The notes beneath the pieces were generated by a model that did no database searches, was not told the origin of the DNA, and saw nothing but the letters and a program-made list of their open reading frames with translations. Below are positions 1 to 8,911 of a DNA stretch of 64,000 nt, piece after piece. Position 1 is the first letter of the stretch, and every line of letters begins with the position of its first letter. The translations under genes and the position numbers were made by a program. Source of the stretch: Cupriavidus malaysiensis (lineage in GTDB: Bacteria > Pseudomonadota > Gammaproteobacteria > Burkholderiales > Burkholderiaceae); assembly GCF_001854325.1 (NCBI RefSeq), contig NZ_CP017754.1, forward strand, positions 496,001 through 560,000, read 5' to 3'.

Positions 1-351
1 GAAGAGGTGCAGGCCTTCGTCGCGCAGTGCTGCGAGGAGGCCGGCCTGGCATGGTCGCGCCGCGCGCTGGCGCGCTTCGCCCCGGTGGCCTTCGACTGCG
101 CGCTGGTGGACGAGGTGGCGCGGCACGCGCAGGCGCTCGGGCTGCCCGCCATGCGCCTGCCCAGCGGCGCCGGCCACGACGCGCAGATGCTGGCGCGCGC
201 CTGCCCGGCGGCGATGATCTTCGTGCCCAGCGTGGGCGGCCTGAGCCACAACGTGCGCGAATTCACCCGCCCCGAGGACCTGGTCGACGGCGCCCGCGTG
301 CTGATGCGCGTGCTGCTGGCGCGCGCCGACCGGCCGCTCGGCGCGCCTTGA
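1..351 (+). CDS. Zn-dependent amidohydrolase (M20 carbamoylase/allantoate amidohydrolase type), C-terminal part
   Basis: Partial gene: the frame is open from the first base of the window, so the N-terminal part lies upstream. The visible ~116 residues match the C-terminus of the HyuC/AllC branch of M20 hydrolases, which cleave N-carbamoyl-L-amino acids, beta-ureidopropionate or allantoate using two metal ions. Diagnostic stretches are SGAGHDAQ, whose His is a family metal ligand or catalytic residue, and the closing PSVGGLSHN motif followed by the usual E-x-T-x-P-E-D segment. It ends 74 bp before a D-carbamoylase on the same strand, so the two probably serve ureide/hydantoin turnover together. 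Substrate cannot be decided from this fragment. Confidence 0.9.
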   Translation, partial: EEVQAFVAQCCEEAGLAWSRRALARFAPVAFDCALVDEVARHAQALGLPAMRLPSGAGHDAQMLARACPAAMIFVPSVGGLSHNVREFTRPEDLVDGARVLMRVLLARADRPLGAP

Positions 352-425
352 GAGCGCCATCGCCATCGCCTTCACCAGCGCCCTCACCAGCGCAGATCCC
401 TTTACCGCATCACCGGAGATTCCCT

Positions 426-1379
426 TTGACCCGAATCGTCAACCTGGCCCTGGGCCAGCTCGGTCCCATCGCCCGCGCCGACAGCCGCGCCCAGGTCGTC
501 AAGCGCCTGTGCGCGCTGATGCGCGAGGCGCACGCCAGCGGCGCCCACCTGATCGTCTACCCCGAACTGGCGCTGACCACCTTCTTTCCCCGCTGGTACA
601 TCGAGGACGAAGCCGAGCTCGACAGCTTCTTCGAGCGCGAGATGCCGGGCCCCGACACCCTGCCGCTGTTCGAGCTGTCGCGCGAACTCGGCGTGGGCTT
701 CTATCTCGGCTATGCCGAACTGGCCGAGGAGGGGGGGCGCAGGCAACGCTACAACACCTCGATCCTGGTCGACCGCGGCGGCCGCATCGTCGGCAGATAC
801 CGCAAGGTCCACCTGCCCGGCCATCGCGAGCACGAGCCGTGGCGCCGCTTCCAGCACCTGGAGAAGCGCTATTTCACCGCCGGCGACGGGTTCGGCGTCA
901 ACGAGGCCTTCGGCGGCAAGGTCGGCATGGCCCTGTGCAACGACCGCCGCTGGCCCGAGACCTACCGCGTGATGGGCCTGCAGGGCGTGGAGATGGTGCT
1001 GATCGGCTACAACACGCCCGTGCACAACGCCCCCGCACCCGCGCACGATGACCTCTCGCTGTTCCACAACCAGCTCTCGCTGCAGGCCGGCGCCTACCAG
1101 AACGGCACCTGGGTCGCGGGCGTGGCCAAGGCCGGGATGGAGGAGGGCGTGGACAGCATCGGCGGCAGCTGCGTGGTGGCGCCATCGGGCGAGGTGGTGG
1201 CGCGCTGCGTCACCAAGGACGACGAACTCGCCCTGGCGCGCTGCGACCTGGACTTCTGCGCGGTCTACAAGCGCACCACCTTCAACTTCGACCTGCACCG
1301 CCAGCCGCACGCCTACGGCATGATCGTGGCGCGCAAGGGCGAGACGCTGATGGCGGACGGCAGCGCGGTGGCGGGCTGA
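426..1379 (+). CDS. N-carbamoyl-D-amino acid hydrolase (nitrilase superfamily)
   Basis: 317 residues. Predicted to hydrolyse N-carbamoyl-D-amino acids to D-amino acid, CO2 and ammonia in the cytoplasm, the step after D-hydantoinase. The nitrilase triad falls at E47 (YPEL), K127 (YRKVHLPG) and C171 (LCNDRRW), almost exactly the numbering known for Agrobacterium D-carbamoylase (E47/K127/C172). This supports the TTG start at 426, which has GGAG about ten bases upstream; a longer open frame upstream is antisense-like noise over the preceding gene. Length is typical (304-320 aa). It follows an M20-type carbamoylase fragment, so enzymes of both chemistries sit side by side. Substrate stereochemistry is inferred from family similarity. 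Confidence 0.92.
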   Translation: MTRIVNLALGQLGPIARADSRAQVVKRLCALMREAHASGAHLIVYPELALTTFFPRWYIEDEAELDSFFEREMPGPDTLPLFELSRELGVGFYLGYAELAEEGGRRQRYNTSILVDRGGRIVGRYRKVHLPGHREHEPWRRFQHLEKRYFTAGDGFGVNEAFGGKVGMALCNDRRWPETYRVMGLQGVEMVLIGYNTPVHNAPAPAHDDLSLFHNQLSLQAGAYQNGTWVAGVAKAGMEEGVDSIGGSCVVAPSGEVVARCVTKDDELALARCDLDFCAVYKRTTFNFDLHRQPHAYGMIVARKGETLMADGSAVAG

Positions 1380-1455
1380 GGCGCTCGCGCGGCCAGCGGC
1401 ACGCAGGGGCGCGCTTGCGGCTACACTGCCAGCCATCTCCCCGCAGGAGCAGGCG

Positions 1456-2340
1456 ATGGCAGGCAAGGCAGGCAGCGGCAGGGCGGCGGCGGTCACGGCA
1501 AGTTCGAAGGAGGCGGCGGCGGCCGCGCGCATCCGCGTCGGCATCGGTGGCTGGGCCTATGCGCCCTGGCGCGACAACTTCTATCCGGCCGGGCTGGCGC
1601 AGGCGCGCGAGCTGGAATTCGCCAGCCGGCACCTGAGCGCCATCGAGATCAACAGCACCTACCACGGCACGCAGAAGCGCGCGTCCTTCCTCAAGTGGCG
1701 CGAGCAGACGCCGGATGGCTTCGTCTTCTCGGTCAAGGCCTCGCGCTTCGCCACCAACCGCCGCGTGCTCGCGCAAGCGGGCGATTCGGTGGCGCGCTTC
1801 CTCGACAGCGGCATCGCCGCGCTGGGCGACAAGCTGGGGCCGGTGGTGTGGCAGTTCGCGCCGGCCAAGCGCTTCGAGGCCGAGGACTTCGAGACCTTCC
1901 TGAACCTGCTGCCGGCGCAGGTGGAGGGTGTGCGCCTGCGGCACGTGCTGGAGGTACGGCACGAGAGCTTCGCCTCGCCGGACTACCTCGCGTTGGCACG
2001 CCGCTACCGGATGGCGACGGTATTCGCCGATTCGCCCAGGTTCCCCTCGCTGGCGGACCTCAGCGCGGATTTCGTCTACGCGCGGCTGATGGGCAGCAGC
2101 GAGAAGCTCAAGCACGGCTATGCACCCAAGGCCCTGGACGCCTGGCGCGAGCGCGCCATGGCGTGGTCCGCCGGCGACGAACCGGCCGACCTGCCGCGCG
2201 TCGGCGAGGCACCGGCGCCGCGCCGGCAGCGCGAGGTCTTCGTCTTCTTCATCAACGGCGCCAAGGAGCGCGCGCCGGCCGCGGCGCAGGCGCTGCTGGA
2301 CCGGCTCGGCTGGCGTGGGCCGGGCTGGCCGCCGGCCTGA
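1456..2340 (+). CDS. DUF72 (YecE-like) family protein
   Basis: 294 residues. The core from about residue 30 starts with RVGIGGWAY and has EINSTYHG, FSVKASRF and WQFAP, the hallmark segments of the DUF72/YecE TIM-barrel-like family. The family's biochemical role is not established. The first ~28 residues are an Ala/Ser/Lys-rich extension not usual in the family, so a start further downstream is possible; GCAGGAGCAGGCG just upstream of ATG 1456 gives a reasonable ribosome site. The C-terminus keeps the FVFFINGAKERAPAAA segment typical of the family (usually FNN-x2-A). It is a single-gene unit followed by a REP-rich gap. Confidence 0.88.
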   Translation: MAGKAGSGRAAAVTASSKEAAAAARIRVGIGGWAYAPWRDNFYPAGLAQARELEFASRHLSAIEINSTYHGTQKRASFLKWREQTPDGFVFSVKASRFATNRRVLAQAGDSVARFLDSGIAALGDKLGPVVWQFAPAKRFEAEDFETFLNLLPAQVEGVRLRHVLEVRHESFASPDYLALARRYRMATVFADSPRFPSLADLSADFVYARLMGSSEKLKHGYAPKALDAWRERAMAWSAGDEPADLPRVGEAPAPRRQREVFVFFINGAKERAPAAAQALLDRLGWRGPGWPPA

Positions 2341-2838
2341 GGGGGCGGGGGTGAGGGCGGGCACCGGCGCGAAGTGAATGCCGTCGTGCCAGCGAAGGCC
2401 GGCCCTCTCCCCCAACCCCTCTCCCGCAGGCGGGCGAGGGGAGCGGACCGGCGCGGTGCGGACCACGTCGCGCTGGACGGAGCCGACGATGCACCAACTC
2501 CGAGCGCCAAGCACACGGTCTTGGCTCCCTCTCCCCGCATGGGGAGAGGGTGGGGGTGAGGGGTGGTTTAGCAAGGTGCCACATCCAACGAAGCCAACGG
2601 TGTGATCCAGCACGCGAGCGCAAAGACGAAGCCGACGGTGTGATCCCAGCCACTGCGGCACAGCCAGCGCCCGCCCTCACCCCCAACCCCTCTCCCGCAG
2701 GCGGGAGAGGGGAGCAAACCGTCGCGGCGCAAATCCCGTAGGCCGGCCGGAGCCGCCGAAACGCACCCAAGCCGGAGGCATCACAAGACCGGACGGCATA
2801 TGTGACGCCCTGGCCCAGGCGCCGGGCTACAATCCGGC
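2341..2838. repeat. Intergenic REP-like region with three C-rich/G-rich palindromes
   Basis: 498 bp without a gene. It holds three related hairpins: 2416-2441 (arms of 12 with one mismatch, AG loop), 2527-2550 (CCCTCTCCCC-GCAT-GGGGAGAGGG, perfect 10-bp arms) and 2687-2712 (CCCCTCTCCCGC-AG-GCGGGAGAGGGG, perfect 12-bp arms). The middle one is in opposite orientation relative to its flanking CACCCCCAAC/GTGGGGGTGAG sequence. A short direct repeat around GACGGTGTGATCC (2599-2611 and 2634-2646) lies between them. This is the familiar REP style of high-GC proteobacteria. No promoter for dbpA was clear. Confidence 0.75.
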
Positions 2839-4251
<1,413 letters not shown>

Positions 4252-4283
4252 GCCGTTCCGGCCGGCGCGCCGGCGCCGCACAC

Positions 4284-4754
4284 TCAGGTGCGGAAACCGA
4301 TGCGTTTGTGGGTGCCGTCGCAGAAGGGCTTGTTGCCCGAATGCCCGCAGCGGCACAGCCACGCTTCCTCCATGCGGTCGATCAGCCGGCCGCTTGCGCC
4401 CACCAGTTCCAGGTTGCCTTTCACGTGCAGCGGCCCGTTCGGGATCGGGTGGACCGCCAGCGGCCCGCCGCTGCTGGCCAGCACGGCGCAGGGGCCGGGC
4501 GGTATGTCTCCCGGTGCCTGGAAGCCGTTCTCGGCATGGCTGCCGTCGCACAGGGGTTTGCGATGCGAGCCGCCGCAGCGGCACAGGCTGACGCGCAGGC
4601 CGGCTGGCCGGCCGTCGATCAGCACCGGCGCTCGCACGGCCAGCGGGCCGTTTTCGCACAGACGGACGATATTGACGAGCGTGGCTTCGCTCGCGCCGGC
4701 GGCCGCTGGCGCGGCCGTGGAGGCGGGCTTGCCCGCGGCGGTTTCGCTGGCCAT
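4284..4754 (-). CDS. Double-CDGSH iron-sulfur protein
   Basis: 156 residues. Two CDGSH-type [2Fe-2S] motifs (C-x-C-x2-S-x3-P-x-C-D-G-[ST]-H): C58-C60-C69-H73 and C134-C136-C145-H149, so two 3Cys-1His clusters are expected. The middle region has the paired NGPLAV/NGPLHV strands of the MitoNEET-related fold. Bacterial members are redox or cluster-transfer proteins without a settled partner. ATG 4754 was chosen because CCAGGAGACG sits just upstream and the N-terminal 20 residues are only a Ser/Ala-rich linker. A longer in-frame opening runs back into the next gene and is not credible. No transmembrane segment. Confidence 0.92.
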   Translation of the reverse strand: MASETAAGKPASTAAPAAAGASEATLVNIVRLCENGPLAVRAPVLIDGRPAGLRVSLCRCGGSHRKPLCDGSHAENGFQAPGDIPPGPCAVLASSGGPLAVHPIPNGPLHVKGNLELVGASGRLIDRMEEAWLCRCGHSGNKPFCDGTHKRIGFRT

Positions 4755-4853
4755 GGATGGCGTCTCCTGGTTGCCGCGCGGTGGTCTTTCCGTTATAGCG
4801 CCTGACCCCGGCCTTGGGGCAGGAGAATTTCGCCCGCGATCACTCGATCGCGA

Positions 4854-4908
4854 CCGCACCACCACCGCACCACCACCGCACCACCACCGCACCACCACCG
4901 CACCTCGA
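4854..4908. repeat. 11-bp tandem repeat (CCGCACCACCA)n
   Basis: Four perfect copies of CCGCACCACCA begin at 4854, 4865, 4876 and 4887, followed by a decayed fifth copy at 4898. The array lies in the 199-bp gap between the CDGSH gene and the DUF2855 gene, upstream of the former. An 11-bp period is near one helical turn. No protein is encoded here. Confidence 0.9.
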
Positions 4909-4953
4909 CCGCGCCACGGTCGTGACACGGTCGTGACATGCGGGGCGCGGCGG

Positions 4954-6147
4954 TCAGCCGCCGAGCCGCACCACATAGCCTTCGCGCGGCTCCGCGCGCC
5001 CTTCGGCCAGGCTGGCGATGCGCTCGCGCGCGGCCGCGAAGCCTTGCTCGCGCACCAGCGTGAGCCAGCCGTGGGCGGGTTCCCTGGCATGGTCGATGAA
5101 TTGCTGCTGTGCCGCATGGAAACGCCGGTTGACCTCCTCCGGCCCCCAGTCCGCGTTGCGCTTGCGGATCTGCACGGGGGCGAAGAAGAACGCCGGTGCC
5201 GGTCCCGGCAAGGCAGCCTCGCGCAGAAAGCCGGTGTTCTGCGCCGAGCCGGCGAAGCAGTCGTAGACCAGCGCATCGCCGAGGTGGCGGTGCACGCGTT
5301 CGCGCAGGGCTTCGTCGCCGGAGAAGTCGACGTAGAGCGTGGGCGTGGCGGTATCGATCGATTCGAGCGCGGCATAGTCGCTCACCGCGCCGTAGCAGCC
5401 CAGGCCGGCGACGAAGCCGCGGTGGCGCGGCGAGGTCAGCGCGTGCAGCGCGAGGCCGGCCTGTCCGCGCAGGCAGAAGGCGGTGCCGTAGGCGGTCTTG
5501 CTGGAGGCGCTGGAGAACAGCAGCCGGGTGGCGCCGAAGAAGCCGTTGTCGGCGAGGAAGTCGGCCAGCATGAAGGAGGTGAGGAAGAGCGGGCGGTACA
5601 GCATCTGGTAGTCCTCCAGCTCGCGCCGGTAGGCGGCATCCTGGCTGACCCGGGTGTACTGGTTGTAGGCCGAGGTCAGCGTGCGGCGGTGCGCGCTGGC
5701 GTCGTAGAAGCCGCGCGGCGTGACCCGCTCGGGCTGCATGCGCACGTGGCTGGCGATGGGGAAGTAGCCGTAGAAGCGCTCTCCGGCCTCGATGCCCGGC
5801 ACGCCCGAGGCGACCACGTCGGCGAAGCCCCAGACCGGCATCTGGCCCCAGCCGGCCTGGCCGGTGGGGAAGAACTGCCAGTACTGCATGGCCTCGCCGA
5901 AGGCGGCATAGGTGATGTTGTTGGTGGTCAGGGCGAAGCGGTCCAGCCTCAGCAGGACCTCGCCCGCGGCCGCGCCGGCGGGCTCTTGCGCGGCTTCCAG
6001 CCGGCTCTCGTTTAAGGCATCCTTGCGCGTGAGCAGCCGCGTCACCTCGAGCTGACCGTCCGTCTGCGCGTCCCTGTGCGCATCCCTGTGCGCATCCCTG
6101 TGCGCGGGCGCCTGCACCATCGTCTCCGTTGCCATGCCTGCCGTCAT
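4954..6147 (-). CDS. DUF2855 family protein
   Basis: 397 residues. The body (about 55-390) matches the DUF2855 family, proteins of MDR-like size with no assigned reaction; visible segments are LTTNNITYAAFGEAM, FPTGQAGWGQMPVWGFADV and LFSSASSKTAYGTAFCL, the last resembling an MDR Rossmann core with a serine-rich turn. Start ATG 6147 has CCAGGAGAGAG immediately upstream. Residues 16-27 are three copies of HRDA, encoded by a 12-bp tandem repeat (6071-6106), an odd hydrophilic insertion in a poorly conserved N-terminus. It is divergent from a TetR regulator 54 bp away, which is the likely controller. Confidence 0.85.
   Translation of the reverse strand: MTAGMATETMVQAPAHRDAHRDAHRDAQTDGQLEVTRLLTRKDALNESRLEAAQEPAGAAAGEVLLRLDRFALTTNNITYAAFGEAMQYWQFFPTGQAGWGQMPVWGFADVVASGVPGIEAGERFYGYFPIASHVRMQPERVTPRGFYDASAHRRTLTSAYNQYTRVSQDAAYRRELEDYQMLYRPLFLTSFMLADFLADNGFFGATRLLFSSASSKTAYGTAFCLRGQAGLALHALTSPRHRGFVAGLGCYGAVSDYAALESIDTATPTLYVDFSGDEALRERVHRHLGDALVYDCFAGSAQNTGFLREAALPGPAPAFFFAPVQIRKRNADWGPEEVNRRFHAAQQQFIDHAREPAHGWLTLVREQGFAAARERIASLAEGRAEPREGYVVRLGG
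6071..6106. repeat. 12-bp in-frame tandem repeat in DUF2855 gene
   Basis: Three copies of TCCCTGTGCGCA (the last ending in G) translate on the minus strand to repeated HRDA. Because the unit is a multiple of three, copy-number change would keep the frame. Confidence 0.85.
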
Positions 6148-6194
6148 CTCTCTCTCCTGGTTGCCGCGCCCGGCCCCTGCGGCCGGTGCGCCCT

Positions 6195-6206
6195 GTCATC
6201 GATGAC
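6195..6206. promoter_or_regulatory. Candidate TetR operator GTCATCGATGAC overlapping the tetR start
   Basis: A perfect 12-bp palindrome between the divergent DUF2855 and TetR genes, covering the proposed TetR start codon at 6202. Position fits autorepression plus repression of the divergent gene; inference only. Confidence 0.4.
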
Positions 6207-6939
6207 TCGACTGTATCGCCGCGCCGGCCGCGCCGGGTTCGGAAACGCCGCGGCCACGGACGGCGCGGCCGCACGCCCGGCCAGGCCGCTCAAGCGGCCG
6301 TCCCAGCAGCGCGCGCGCTTCACCGTGGCGGCCATCTACGAGGCCTTTGTTCGGATCTGGCAGGCGCGCGGCTGGGCCGGCGTGACCACGCGCGCGGTGG
6401 CGCTGGAGGCGGGGTGCTCGGTGGGCACCTTGTACGAATACTTCCCCAACAAGGAAGCCCTGCTGTCGGGTTTCGTGCGCCATGCCATCGAGCGGCTGCT
6501 GGCGCGCATCGAGGACGAGGCGGCGCACGCGCCGGCCGCGGACTGGCGCGAACGGGTGGGGCGCCTGGTGCGCTTGTGCTGCAGCGCGGAGGACGGCGCC
6601 TGGACCGCCTACGACCGCGACATGATGGCGCTCGAGGCGCGCATCGCCGAGCCCAAGCACCACCAGCGCTTCTTCGAGGAGCTGTGCGCGGCGTGGCTGC
6701 GGGTGCTGGCCGCCTGCCCGGACCTGCCGCGCCAGCCGGACGCGGCCGTGGTGGCCAGCCTGGCGCAGGCCGTCTGGGGCGCGCGCCGCTACCGCCTGCT
6801 GCTGGCGCCGGTGCCGCCGGCCAGCGACTGGGCGCTGCAGATGGAGCGCTTCTGTGTACTGGCGCTGGAGCAGGCCTGCGGCATTGGTGCCGGGCCACCC
6901 CCCGGGCCACACCCCGGGCCGCACCCCAGGCCGCAATGA
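6202..6939 (+). CDS. TetR/AcrR family transcriptional regulator
   Basis: 245 residues. N-terminal TetR helix-turn-helix at about 35-80 (TVAAIYEAFVRIW, TTRAVALEAGCSVGTLYEYFPNKEALL), then a helical ligand domain. The first 35 residues are an Arg/Ala-rich arm. ATG 6202 was chosen over an earlier in-frame opening because that would run deep into the divergent DUF2855 gene. The C-terminus ends in a Gly/Pro/His-rich tail (PPGPHPGPHP) that looks like decayed repeat sequence. Probable target is the divergent DUF2855 promoter; the effector is unknown. Confidence 0.9.
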   Translation: MTRLYRRAGRAGFGNAAATDGAAARPARPLKRPSQQRARFTVAAIYEAFVRIWQARGWAGVTTRAVALEAGCSVGTLYEYFPNKEALLSGFVRHAIERLLARIEDEAAHAPAADWRERVGRLVRLCCSAEDGAWTAYDRDMMALEARIAEPKHHQRFFEELCAAWLRVLAACPDLPRQPDAAVVASLAQAVWGARRYRLLLAPVPPASDWALQMERFCVLALEQACGIGAGPPPGPHPGPHPRPQ

Positions 6940-7199
6940 AGCGGTGCCCGCGCGTGCCCGCCGGAGCGGCCGGCCGCGCGATGGAGGGGGCCTCCCGCCG
7001 GGCGCGGCATCGGGGGGAGCGGGCCACGCACCGTGGCGCGGTTACAAAGAATCGCCTGCGTCACCCTGCAAGGCGGCGCCAACCTTTGCTAATCTGGAGA
7101 AACGAGGCGGCGGCACATCGGGGGAGGGCCCCGTCCGCGCTCCGGCCAGGGCCGGGGTGGGCAGCACTACTCTCTGGGCGCGACAACAAGGAGTCGGGG

Positions 7200-7640
7200 A
7201 TGAAAACCGCACGACAGGTTCTGGAAGCGAAGTCCAGCCAGGCGATCTTCAGCATCCAGCCGGGGGCCACGGTCTATTCGGCGCTGCAGCTCATGGCGGA
7301 GAAGGGTATCGGCGCACTGCTGGTGATGGAGTACGGCAAGATCGTCGGCATCCTCAGCGAGCGCGATTACGCGCGCAAGGTGATCCTGATGCAGCGCACC
7401 TCGCGCGATACGCTGGTGCGCGAGATCATGACCACGGCCGTGATCTACGTGCGCGGCGACCAGAGCACCGACGAGTGCATGGCGCTGATGACCGAGCACC
7501 GGCTGCGCCACCTGCCGGTGATGCAGGGCGAGGACCTGATCGGCATGCTGTCGATCGGTGACCTGGTCAAGGACATCATCTCCGAACAGCGCTTCATCAT
7601 CGAGCAACTCGAGCACTACATCACGGGGACGCATAGCTGA
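7200..7640 (+). CDS. CBS-domain pair protein
   Basis: 146 residues made up almost entirely of two CBS domains (about 8-66 and 75-135), with the expected GALLVMEYGKIVGILSERDYAR and HLPVMQGEDLIGMLSIGDLVK segments. Such stand-alone pairs bind adenine nucleotides and act as energy or redox sensors; no enzymatic domain is attached. ATG 7200 has AAGGAGTCGGGG directly upstream. The 260-bp leader (6940-7199) suggests its own promoter, and it appears monocistronic. Confidence 0.93.
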   Translation: MKTARQVLEAKSSQAIFSIQPGATVYSALQLMAEKGIGALLVMEYGKIVGILSERDYARKVILMQRTSRDTLVREIMTTAVIYVRGDQSTDECMALMTEHRLRHLPVMQGEDLIGMLSIGDLVKDIISEQRFIIEQLEHYITGTHS

Positions 7641-7825
7641 CGTCCCGGGCGCCGCACAGCGCTGCGCGCAAGCCGGCCGCCAGGGAGCGGCCGGCGGGTC
7701 CCGCCGGTTCCTTCCCGCCTGCCGCTCTTTCACACCTCCGTCTTCCGTCTTTCGTCTTTCGTGCTTCGCCCCGTCCCGCGTTTCGTCTTCTGCTGCGCCG
7801 CGCCGCCGCCTGCTCGTGGCCGGCT

Positions 7826-8911
7826 TCAGGGCAGCGTGCCGAAGCGCACCCCGTGCGCCGCCAGGTAGCGCCGGTAGGCGCTCGCCATGCGGTCGGCCGG
7901 CTGCGGCACTTCCACGCCGGTGGCCAGCGGCAGGCGGCGCGGCCGCTGCGATTCCACGATGGGCTGGTCCTGCAGGAAGATGGTGTCCTGGAAGGCGCGC
8001 AGGCTGGCGTCGTCGTCCTCGCTGACCAGCGACATGACGAACCACACGCGGCTGGCCTCCGGCTCGCGCGGGCAGATGAACAGCGCAATGGCGGCGCGGT
8101 GGTCGTCGCCGAGGTCGGGCACCTTGGTCAGCACGGCGGTATAGGGCGCCACCACGCGGTATTCGTACTCGACCATGGCGCCGCCCTCGGCGCTGGCATG
8201 CGAGCGCGGCTGCCAGGCGCGGCAGCCGATGGTGCGCAGCGCGTCGGGCGCGCGCGGGTCGCCGCTGGCCTCGACCTCGTAGGGCGGCACCTCGGTGTGC
8301 TCGGGATCGCCGAGGTAGCCGTCATGGACGTAGCCGAAGTGGGCCATGTCGAGGAAGTTCTCCACCAGGCGCGGGGCCGAGGTGGCGACATCGTAGGGTC
8401 CGGCGATGACCTGCCGGCAGCCCGCTGCGCCGGATTCGGGAAAGGGCGGCAGCGCGGGGGGCGGCGCTGCGCCGTCGCCGGCGCGGGCCAGGCGCACCCA
8501 CAGCAGGCCGTAGGCCTCGCGCACCGCATGGGTGACGGCGCAGGCGCGCGGGGCGGGCACCAGTCCGGGATGGGCGGGATAGCGCGTGCAGCGCCCGCTG
8601 CTCTCGAAGCGCCAGCCATGGTAGCCGCAGCGCAGCAGGCCGTCCTGTACCCGGCCCAGCGTGAAGGCGGCGCCGCGGTGCGGGCAGCGGTCGTCCCAGG
8701 CATGCCAGCCATCGGCATTGCGCCACAGCACCAGGTCGCGCTCGAGCAGGCGCACGGGATAGGGGCCGTCGCCATCGGCGTGCTCCAGCGCGAGGACGGG
8801 GTGCCACTGATCGTGTTCCGGGCCGGTGGCGTCCTGGCCGGCCGCCACCGCGGCATGTTGCGGGGCGGCTTGGGGGTGGTCTTGCGGACGGTCTTGCGGG
8901 TGTGCGCTCAT
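7826..8911 (-). CDS. Rieske non-heme iron oxygenase, alpha-subunit type
   Basis: 361 residues. N-terminal Rieske [2Fe-2S] domain with CPHRG and CGYHGW (the C-x-H / C-x2-H ligand pairs), then a catalytic domain whose mononuclear iron motif reads NFLDMAHFGYVHDG (Asp and two His). This is the VanA/phenoxybenzoate-type class of oxygenases that often O- or N-demethylate; the substrate is not known. Its ATG shares four bases (ATGA) with the stop of the upstream BMP-type lipoprotein gene, so the two are translationally coupled. No reductase gene is nearby, so electrons must come from elsewhere. The first ~30 residues are His/Gln/Ala-rich and unconserved. Confidence 0.92.
   Translation of the reverse strand: MSAHPQDRPQDHPQAAPQHAAVAAGQDATGPEHDQWHPVLALEHADGDGPYPVRLLERDLVLWRNADGWHAWDDRCPHRGAAFTLGRVQDGLLRCGYHGWRFESSGRCTRYPAHPGLVPAPRACAVTHAVREAYGLLWVRLARAGDGAAPPPALPPFPESGAAGCRQVIAGPYDVATSAPRLVENFLDMAHFGYVHDGYLGDPEHTEVPPYEVEASGDPRAPDALRTIGCRAWQPRSHASAEGGAMVEYEYRVVAPYTAVLTKVPDLGDDHRAAIALFICPREPEASRVWFVMSLVSEDDDASLRAFQDTIFLQDQPIVESQRPRRLPLATGVEVPQPADRMASAYRRYLAAHGVRFGTLP

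Noticed and set aside
1..351. Pseudogene call for the M20 fragment
   Set aside because: It is cut by the window edge, not by a stop or frameshift.
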